Assembly: GCA_033002965.1 (NCBI GenBank)
Contig: JAURVB010013820.1
Coordinates: 1 to 64,000 of the forward strand
DNA: 64,000 nt
DNA from: Piper betle
Taxonomy: Eukaryota > Streptophyta > Magnoliopsida > Piperales > Piperaceae
Direction of reading: 5' to 3'
The translations under genes and the position numbers were made by a program. Below the pieces are notes generated by a model. The model was not told the origin of the DNA, did no database searches, and was given only the letters and a program-made list of their open reading frames with translations. Below are positions 56,153-64,000 of the stretch, piece by piece. Positions within the stretch are counted from its first letter, which is position 1. The number at the start of each line of letters is the position of its first letter.

Positions 56153-58723
56153 TTAGGAGCCATGATCTGTGGATGCTGTTTTCTTCTCTTGAAGGAACTG
56201 GATGAACATTTGCAATGCAGCATTCGGATCACTATTCTTCATCAGCTCTTCTGCAACTTCGGCAGGAGTCACTTGAACCTCTTGGATCAAACCATCAATC
56301 TCCTCAAAGAGGTGGTGAACGTTTTCACCCAAGTAATTTTTGGCTAGGGTTCTAAATCCTGAAGGGCTGCAGTAGGACATGTGGATATGCACGTCCATTC
56401 GTCCTGGCCGGAGCAATGCTGGATCGAGCTTCTCCCGGTGGTTTGTGGTGAAAATGACAATTCGCTCATCGCCACAGCTCGACCAGAGGCCATCAATGAA
56501 GTTCAACAGCCCTGAGAGAGTCACCTAAATAAAATCAATAGTATTAAGTAGTACTAATAAACAATTAAACCACCAGGATGAACAATTTTAGTTGCCAAGA
56601 AATTAATCATATGACAAAATATAAATGAGGATCTTTGCTAGGAGCCGAATTGATTGATTGACAAGAGGTACCATACAAATACAGACCTAGTCACCAGGAA
56701 AAAGTCAGATTTTTACGAACTTAATTATTTCCCGCTATATGAAAACCATCTTTTTTGTCTCTTAGAATTGTATGAGAGAGTTTTGCTTGCTTTTGATTAC
56801 TGATTTAATTGTAATTAGCTTAATCTAACTGATACAAAAAATATCATGAGAAAATATTTGATCAACGCTAATGTTGATCTCTTATTTGATTTAGTATTGT
56901 CCACCCCTTATGGATACCTCCATCAAATAATAACACCAACAAGCTAAATGAATAAAATAAACTAAATTGGACGTAAATTTGACAATTTTAATTTCCTTTT
57001 GATTCATGGATTTATTAATCCTTATATAAAAATAATGATTATGGACTATTCTTATGAGAGGACTTGGAGTATGAACCCTTGTGTTGAAATCCTAGAGACT
57101 TGTACTAGTAGTAGGGATGGGTTCGAATATCCGTGAAGCCATCTGAATCCGACCGGTTTATATCCGATTCGTAACCGTTTTAGATCAAATTCGGGTTTAG
57201 ACTTTTCGGATATATAATATATCCAAAAATATTTTGATTGGATATGGATTTGATGTGATCAAATCAATATTTGATCTAAATAAGTGGAATTTTATAAAAT
57301 TAAATTTTTATTTTTATTTTTCTATTTTTATATTAAAATCTATATTATTTATAATATTTTAGTCAATTGGGTTCGATTTCAGGTGTTGCGAATTCGGATC
57401 CGATATGGTAAATAAAACAGATGTAATCTTCAAATTTGGGTTCAGATTTTAGGATATCTGATCGGAACCCTGGTTAGTAGTTATTTTATTAAAGATAATA
57501 AAATTAAGTATACAACTTCTATATCTACCTCTAAATCTTTAAAAATATAAAAAAATTTATATATAGGAAACATCATTAGGCATACAAGAATGCTATCAAT
57601 ATTGTAACTTCTAGCATATATCCTACTAATCTTAGAGCGTCTGTGCTAGGGGGGAAAAAAACATAATATACAAAACTCACCCGGTAATCCTGATTGGTTT
57701 TCCTTCCAGATCTCCTCCCAGATGTTGTCGCCGCCTGTTCCTCCTCTGCTTGCTGTTTAGTGAGATCAATGGTACAATCAATATCTTCCACAACAAGTAT
57801 GGAACGATTCTCAGTAGAAAGCAGCAGCTTCCTCAGCTCAGAATTGGACCTAAGATCAGCCAGCTCCAAGTCATACACATTATAGTTCAGGTGATTCGCA
57901 ATGGCGGCGATCAAACTCGACTTTCCGGTACCGGGAGGTCCATACAACAAGTAACCCCTCTTCCAAGCCTTGCCCACCTTCCGATAGTACTCCTTCCCAG
58001 CGACAAACCTCTCGAGATCATCAATCAGACTTCTCTTTACATCCGGCTCCATGGCCAACGTTTCGAATGTGGCCGGGTGGTCAAAGTTTACCGACGTCCA
58101 AGTCCCACCTCGCCCGGGGTAGTAATGCTGCTCTTGCTTCAGCATGTGTAGCTTCAGACCCTTTTTGGCCTCCTTCATGGCCTTGGCCTTCTCCATCATG
58201 TATGGAAGGTAGGAGGAGAAGACCTTGCTCTTGTGCGATTTGTCGAAAACGAGACGAAAGTATCTGATCTGAGTCTTGATTGTGGACGATCCATAATCGT
58301 CGTGGGAAGTATACATCATTCGATTGACCGTCTCACGGTGGATGAGCATCCATTTGAGGCGGATTCCATCGAAAATGTCGATTACCTCTTGCCCCTGCTC
58401 CGCGACGATGTTGATGCTGCATTCCTTCTCCTACTAGTGGATGGGGAGGAGATGGAGCCTAGGTAGACCTCCGCGGAGCTGTATAGTTGGTTCACGGCAA
58501 TGCCCTCGTATTCTTCTATAATTACGGTGAACATCGAAGAGTGTCGGTGAAGGAAGCCTGCGAGAGCCGAAGAGAGGTGGCGGCGGAGGTCCTGGGGGAG
58601 GAGGTCATTGGCAATGGTGCGGAGGAGGACGGCGGAGGCAGCCAGTGATGCTGCTGTGGAGATGATGGAGGTTTTGGAGGCAGCCATGTTTGATAGAGCT
58701 TGAGGGATCACATTGGGAGCCAT
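56153..58723 (-). CDS. BCS1-like AAA-ATPase (AATP1/HSR4 type), one frameshift
   Basis: Two exons on the minus strand: about 58723-57681 (donor CGG/GTGAGT) and 56524-56153 (acceptor TTTAG/GTGACT, stop TAA), together near 470 residues, the usual length. The N-terminus (TAASLAASAVLLRTIAND) is the hydrophobic anchor and AAA-associated domain of plant BCS1-like ATPases. Then come GKAWKRGYLLYGPPGTGKSS (Walker A, 57915-57941), ILVVEDIDC (Walker B, near 57790), GLLNFIDGLWSSCGDERI and FTTNHREKLDPALLRPGRMD (sensor and arginine finger). The start may be 58723 or 58687. Between about 58435 and 58419 the frame slips by one, after SPSTSRRR and before INIVAEQGQEVIDIFDG. That makes it a pseudogene unless it is a sequencing error. 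The intron holds a hAT-like short element. Family members act in stress and cell-death responses; that role is inferred here. Confidence 0.85.
57112..57472. mobile_element. hAT-like miniature element in the AAA-ATPase intron
   Basis: It starts TAGGGATGGGTTCGAATATCC-like (first 14 bases TAGGGATGGGTTCG) and ends GATCGGAACCCTG; the ends are imperfect inverted repeats. Flanks ACTAGTAG (57104-57111) and GTTAGTAG (57473-57480) agree at six of eight positions. It codes nothing. Confidence 0.65.
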
Positions 58724-58783
58724 TAATTGTCCTATGATTAAATGGACAATTGAAGAGTAGCAAGATAGAATTTCAATACCCAA

Positions 58784-60096
58784 TTATCATTACCGAGTCC
58801 ATCATCAGTTTTAACTTGAATGCTACAAATATTGAAGTCTACGATGGTTTGATATGTTAAAATTTATACATATATACATATGACAGATTAAAGAGGACAA
58901 AAAGAAATAACATTATATGTGCATTTGGTTGACTAGATTCCCGTTTAACCAAAAAGACACCGCCCGTGACATTGGTTTTGATGGATGAGTTGGAGATTGG
59001 CTCCAGATAAATGCAGACAATGCCAATCATTTTCGTTTTTTTATGAAAGAGAGACGATAGCAATTAGACTTCCTACATAAATTAAATGGGCCGGCATGGA
59101 AAATACAAGAGATCTGTACAAGAGTGTGCATTTGTTATATTTTTTTTATGCGCTAGTAATGCCCCACACTTACTACCCGATATGTCTGGTTCAACCCGTA
59201 AAACTCACATATTGTGTGTGTGTGTATATATATAATTTGTCTAGTATGAGCTACTAAGCAAGCTATATGATGGATCTCGAAATTTGTACTTCGAATCTCG
59301 ATGACTATCATATGGTTGAGAATGGGTAAATTGCATGCTCATCATCTTAGAATTTGGGTTATCAAAAAAATGTAAGAAATAATTAAGTGAAAATCTCGTG
59401 CATTGCAAGGTAGGTCTTGGCTAGTAAGCATATGACTTTTGACACAACTAGCCGTTTGTATGCACGATATCGAACTATAAATTTTATTTAATTTCTTTAT
59501 TATTATATTTCAATTTGTTCAAATCATTACATAAAACTAAAGTATCTCTGATTACAATGTAATTTAATTGTTATATAATAATTATTAATTAGTTGATTTA
59601 AAATTTTTATCTATGTTAAGATTAGATGGTTATAATATTTTACCACTATTTGTAATTGTAAAAAATATAAAATTGCAACTTAAAGTATTCTTGTGAAAAG
59701 TAAACTAATGTCTTCGGTAATAAACAATATTTTTATGAATACCAAATAAAGAACAATATTATATAATAATTAGGAATAAAAAAATAAAGGTAATAATGTA
59801 AAATAAGTAAAATCCAGACGAGACAAGTTTTAAGAAAGAATAGATTTTCTAATACTTTTATGAATAATATTTATGTTAATAAGAAAAAAAAAGATAATAT
59901 TGTAAATTCATGGCAAGTTATGTGGTGAATTCTGACCGACAGATTTGCATTATCTGAAAACAATTTACATCTTTTAATGTCCAAGTATCTTTGCATATGA
60001 AAGATAATCTACCAATAGGAGATCAACTTTTCAACTTCTTGGATACTTATTTCAGTATTTTCATGCACAAGCACCCTCAACAATGGAAGACTTACT
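58784..60096. other. Spacer; F-box-like fragment at its right end
   Basis: 58784-59950 is AT-rich with no supported gene; it includes the AAA-ATPase promoter side. 59970-60096 (GATCAACTTTTCAACTTCTT, CAACAATGGAAGACTTACT) matches 52034-52115, part of the F-box gene cluster. Confidence 0.5.
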
Positions 60097-60139
60097 TGTT
60101 TAAGTGTAGGACATGGGCCTCCTTATCCAAAATGACTAG

Positions 60140-60672
60140 TCACAATAAGAAGACATGTCTTTCTATGAGAATTTTGAGACATGTGAAAGGAACAAAGAAT
60201 TTTGACTTGAAATATTAAATTGAGAATGATGATAAGTTAATTGGATAATTGGTCGGTTGCCAAGATGATAGGAAGAGCACATCGGAATATGCTTTTAGCT
60301 TAGGAAGCAAGGTTATGTCATGGTCTTCTAAAAAGCAAAAGACAATTGCATTATCTTTATGTGAAGCCGAATATATTTCTATCGCAAGTGCGACGTGCAA
60401 AGTCATTTGACTAAGAAAAATTCTCAAAGATTTTTTGTTTGAACAAGATAGAATAACTACAATTTTTTTGTAACAACATGTCCAATAATGCTACGAGCAA
60501 AAATCTCGTTTTTCATACTAGGTCAAAATATATTGAGTTGAGGTATCACTTTATTAAAGATCTTATTGAAGAAGGAGAAATTGAGTTGAAGTTTATCAAC
60601 ACTAAGGAACAAATGACTGATGTGTTTACAAAAGCTTTCACTCAAGACGAGTTTGATTTTTTAGAAAGATGA
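60140..60672 (+). pseudogene. Copia RNase H remnant
   Basis: Plus strand: MRILRHVKGTKNFDLKY, then DDRKSTSEYAFSLGSKVMSW, SSKKQKTIALSLCEAEYIS and YIELRYHFIKDLIEEGEIEL followed by MTDVFTKAF. These are the copia RNase H blocks in order. Stops (near 60218, 60248, 60408, 60470) and a frame change break it. Confidence 0.85.
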
Positions 60673-60696
60673 TAAAAATTACAAATTAAGAGGGAG

Positions 60697-60951
60697 TGTT
60701 AAAAGTGATGTAATTTGTAATTTATAGGGCTAATGGCAAATGGTGTAATAACTATGAACTTGGGGGGTATTTATGTACTAAACCAACCTTTCCAATATGT
60801 TGCAACCCTGAGCCAACTTTAAGAATAGTAGAAAAGCTAAAAATAAAGAAGGGAACGACCATTTGCTCATCCCCCTTCGATTTGGTAAGATTTTATTCTT
60901 TTTATCAATTATTTTCAATCTATGTTCTACCCATCCATCTTCTTCCCAACA
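60697..60951 (+). repeat. 3' LTR of the small copia element
   Basis: 255 bp, TGTTAAAAGTG to TTCCCAACA. The shortened solo copy lies at 49767-49906. Confidence 0.85.
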
Positions 60952-61129
60952 TTACTAACTCAGGAAGGATGATCTCAGCAGCAAAAAGGTAAAGCCTGTT
61001 TAGAGATGGAATGTGAAAGACTTCACTTGGCAATCGATAAAAGTGCCATCCGAGAATATATGAAGCGAACGCTAATGCTAAATCATGGTGATCCATGGAA
61101 AACTTGCAAGAGAGTTGGTAACAAAACTA

Positions 61130-61413
61130 TCACATCACTTTGATCAAGGTATGTTGGTATGTTGATACCGTCTGGATGTCAAGTTTGGAGAAGTTCGAAG
61201 AAGGTTGTAGGCCTGAAATATTCGATAGGAATTTAGTTAGGCTGGATCCATGAGTCTCGGATGGTCTTTGTAACTCAACACCACCTTGCTTGCACAAAGT
61301 GTAGCACTCCTCCATCTCTTGGAGAGGATGCTTGCTCTGACTGCGTTTCTGGATGGAAGAAGAAAGATGATCTGCATAAGTACATCTTCTGGAAGGTAGT
61401 GATTATCGTCCAT
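61130..61413 (-). pseudogene. F-box protein gene fragment
   Basis: From 61413 the minus strand reads MDDNHYLPEDVLMQIIFLLP then SRNAVRASILSKRWRSATLC, a good F-box. The frame ends after 58 residues at 61237. An overlapping frame then carries SSLTKFLSNISGLQPSSNFS and KLDIQTVSTYQ, homologous to 53290-53210 in the other F-box remnant. An intron donor may lie at AAG/GTGGTG near 61290, but the standard GT-AG structure could not be completed. It would act as an SCF substrate adaptor if intact. The 3' part of the gene, toward 60000, is broken by the small copia element. Confidence 0.65.
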
Positions 61414-61419
61414 GACCAC

Positions 61420-62275
61420 TGCTTGTAAATATCCAAAAGATTATAGAAAATAAAAGTAAAGAGAGGGAGAAGACACAGAACAAAAAAAATTTTGTTCTCT
61501 TTCAATATTGTACCATGCTAGGGAGAGATGAGGCGTTTCAGTATTTATAACCGAAAACTCTCATAAACTAAATTTCCACATGTAATCAAATGGTAACTAG
61601 TATGACCCAAAACAAGCTTGATAAAGAAAAGATCAAAAGAATGATATTTCTTGATTCAAGCTGGCATTAAATAGTGAAAACACATAATTTATTCCAAACT
61701 AAAAAAATTACCCAAGTTCAGTTTATATTTTTCTCATTATGTTCAACACTCCCCTCATTGCTATTTATTCGGCTTTAGCTAGTTTTACTCACTGTTGAAC
61801 AATTTATTCCCTCTACTATTTCATGAGCTAGCCAAAAACCTGTGTGATGCACGGCCTACGAAGTATATATGAAATTTATTATAATATGTATTAATAACGT
61901 ACCAAATTAAATTCTAAAATTATTAATCATGTTTATTTTCAAAAATATTATAAATTATTATTTAACTCTAATAATACACATTTGAATAAGGTTATGTTTT
62001 AAGTTGTTCATAAATATATCACTAATCGAAAATATATTGATAATAAAAAATTTCATATTCCAAATTTCAAATTAAGAGCAAGTACTCGTTACCTGTACAT
62101 TTGTTATGTAGGGCAAGAACAACCATAATGCAAGAAAGACTAAAACATAATCGAAGCAAAAAACTTCTCTAGATAAAGTCTTAGTGATTTCTTGGACATG
62201 TGTGTGCATGTCTATATAGAGATGCTAAATGCTAATTTGTATAGACTTGTTTTACCAGTTAACTATGGCAACTGG
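61420..62275. other. Spacer with no supported gene
   Basis: AT-rich DNA. From about 62155 (AAACTTCTCTAGATAAAGTC) it matches the first intron of type II lectin genes, up to the AG near 62287. Confidence 0.5.
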
Positions 62276-62287
62276 GTGTTGTGTAGG

Positions 62288-62665
62288 CTTGTGGAGAAGT
62301 TGGGCAGTGGGCTGGTGGTGGTGGGAAAGGATGGGATAATGGCAATTTCCCTCAATTAGGCAGGTAGTGCTGCGCCATGGACTTTGTATCGACTCAATTC
62401 AAGTCGAATACGATGCAAGTGGACTCTCGGTTTGGCCTGCCAAACACGAAGCAAACGATTGTGCAGAGTGAATACTAGGAAAGACCTGTCGAAGTTGGGC
62501 AGTGGGTGGGGTGGTGAGGGTGAGAAGGGACGGGATGACCATTTCACCTCGATTAGGCAAATAGTGTTGTGCCATGGACTTTGCATCAACTCAATTAAAG
62601 TAGAATAAAATGCAAGTTAAAGCTCAGGTCTTCGTGCCAAACACAGAGAAAACGACGGAGAGGAT
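62288..62665 (+). pseudogene. Two fused copies of a type II lectin middle exon
   Basis: Copy A, 62288-62462, has lost the first codons and begins at GAGAAGTTGGGCAGTGGGCT. Copy B, 62463-62665, begins GTGCAGAGTGAATACTAGGA, still carrying the acceptor, then the same blocks. In both, the GQWGGGGGKGWDDG loop, IRQ and VEYDA strands are recognisable only by switching frames, and stop codons occur (TAG in EYW of copy B). Copy B is directly joined to copy A without an intron, so the event was unequal recombination inside the exon. No third exon follows in the window. Confidence 0.8.
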
Positions 62666-63224
62666 ACGATAAAGTTATCAAAATTGATGAATTTTACATG
62701 GTTTATTACTTGTATGTAAAGCTCAAATAAAAGAGTATATGTTGAGGATCAAACACAAAATTACAAAATATATATGGACATGAGTCTTTCGTATAAGAAA
62801 AATAATCACAAAATTACATTAACACCTTAAAACTTATTAGTAAAATGACTGGGGAGCTCAACCTGTGAGTCTAAATTTAATATAAAAACTCAAACACATA
62901 TTTATAGATTTTGAGAACTATTTCTATATTTTTCTAATTAATATGATGAGACCCACATTCGATGTTACCTCTTAATATTCAAGTTCACACTTCACTTATC
63001 AAAAATCATTGATACCAAAATTAGGTTTAATTTCCAATATCCTCCCTTAAACCTAATTTGCTAATAAAATTAGGTTTAATTATCAATAATATATATAGTT
63101 ATTTTTTAAGGGTTTAGCCCATGAAAAAATACAAATATGAAGCAAATTAATTAATATTTCTCTAAGCATATTTACCTTCGACAAGATTCAAAATGGAACA
63201 AACTTTACTAACATTTAAAATTCT

Positions 63225-63289
63225 CTCCTAAATTTCCTCCTTCCAACCTTCCCTAAGAAGAAGAAACTTTTCAAGGTCTGTATACAATG
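63225..63289 (+). pseudogene. Orphan type II lectin first exon
   Basis: CTCCTTCCAACCTTCCCTAA and GTCTGTATACAATG/GTAAGATTGG match the JRL-5 first exon; the ATG is 63287-63289. The TATA box region before it is replaced by other sequence, and no second exon follows in the remaining 700 bp. A next lectin copy might continue beyond the window. Confidence 0.65.
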
Positions 63290-64000
63290 GTAAGATTGGT
63301 TAGTTTCACATCAATTAAATTTAGGAAACTTATTAGCCATGCTCCATTTTTGTGCGCCCTATTTGCGCTCCATTTAAATTGGGTTACTTGCAGCCTATGT
63401 AGATTTCCAGCAACTATCTCAACAAATAGTAATGTTAACTCCGTTTTGTACAAAAAAAGAACCCACTTAACATTACAATGGAATCCGGTTCACAAAACCT
63501 AAAAAAACACACGTGGAGTCAAAAACCCACTAAATATCCTTTGTGAAACTCGGTTGGCATAACTCGACACATAACTCAAAAAACCCACGTGCACAAAATT
63601 TTATCCTATATTATATATTAACTGAAAAACTCAATAAGAACTTATAGTAAAAATTAGTTGGTATAAAGTGAAATTTACAAATCTTGAGGGATAATATATT
63701 TTCAAAAAATTGATTTCTAGTATCTATTATAAATCTAATGCCTTGTAATGAAAGAGTTTTCAAATTAATAGTAATTGTAACAATTTGATGGGCCTCGGCA
63801 TTTCTTCAAAAGTAATTAGTCAAGTTAAAGCTCTATAGCCACATCCCCTCTTCTGTATTGCCAGTTCTAAATCTGGATAAAGGAAGAAGGTTAGTGCAAG
63901 AAGGGCATCCGACTATTAAAAATTTTGTCATTTGTAATTGTATGGATCCTAGTTTATAACTCATACTCTGACACCCTTTGGGTACCAAGTAGACGTAGAA
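63290..64000. other. End of window, no gene seen
   Basis: Start of a type II first intron, then unrelated AT-rich DNA with no recognised feature. Confidence 0.4.

Larger units (their letters stand above)
60097..60951 (+). mobile_element. Internally deleted small copia element with target duplication
   Basis: Flanked by perfect TTACT (60092-60096 and 60952-60956). It begins TGTTTAAGTG, like the start of its 3' LTR (60697, TGTTAAAAGTG), then passes almost at once into pol. So the 5' LTR body, gag, integrase and RT are missing. The remaining pol is RNase H. A purine tract, AAGAGGGAG, precedes the LTR at 60697-60951, which ends CCCAACA. The paralogous site near 52100 reads straight through, confirming the borders. 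Confidence 0.8.

Noticed and set aside
57694..58466. Plus-strand open frames across the AAA-ATPase exon
   Set aside because: Antisense shadows of a well-supported gene on the minus strand.

Overview
This 64 kb window is nuclear DNA of a flowering plant. Its genes have GT-AG introns, the intergenic DNA is AT-rich, and the transposons are plant types: Ty1/copia, Ty3/gypsy of the Athila and Del/Tekay kinds, small terminal-repeat elements and hAT-like short elements. The lectins resemble cytosolic salt-inducible (SALT-type) mannose-binding jacalins, best known from monocots, but the species cannot be fixed from sequence alone. No bacterial operon, CRISPR array, rRNA or tRNA gene was seen.

The backbone is a decayed tandem array of jacalin-related lectin (JRL) genes in two subfamilies. 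Type I (1.4, 8.3, 12.6, 17.4 and 25.2 kb) starts near a conserved Met-Ala-Lys-Met and ends in an unusual cysteine-rich tail. Type II (15.4, 19.2, 21.1, 27.2, 48.1, 54.9, 62.3 and 63.3 kb) has a first exon whose only coding content is the start codon. Types I and II alternate from 12 to 31 kb, and shared flanks recur with a 13.04 kb spacing (9945 and 22985), so a two-gene module was probably duplicated. Only two lectin genes look intact: JRL-3 (12606-13977) and JRL-5 (21133-22875). The others carry stops, frameshifts, missing exons or insertions.

Regions. 1-6.8 kb: type I lectin split by a 5.26 kb copia element. 6.8-14.7 kb: type I copies and repeats. 15-31.3 kb: alternating type I and II copies, a local tandem duplication and a 2.8 kb intron insertion. 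31.3-37.5 kb: GC-rich segments, an LTR and transposon ORF remnants. 38.1-43.4 kb: an Athila-type gypsy element with near-identical LTRs but most of pol deleted. 43.4-46.7 kb: gypsy debris on both strands. 47-51.4 kb: hAT-like elements, lectin and AAA-ATPase fragments, and a three-layer transposon nest with target duplications at every level. 51.5-53.5 kb and 60-61.4 kb: F-box gene remnants, the second interrupted by a small copia element. 54.9-58.7 kb: a lectin and a BCS1-like AAA-ATPase arranged tail to tail, a pair also present as a truncated copy at 48.6-49.1 kb. 62.2-63.3 kb: last lectin fragments.

Functionally the surviving cargo (mannose-type lectins, an AAA-ATPase of the AATP1/HSR4 kind, F-box genes) fits families linked to stress and defence. 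That link comes from family knowledge and is not shown by this sequence. All splice sites, LTR borders and divergence counts were read by eye.
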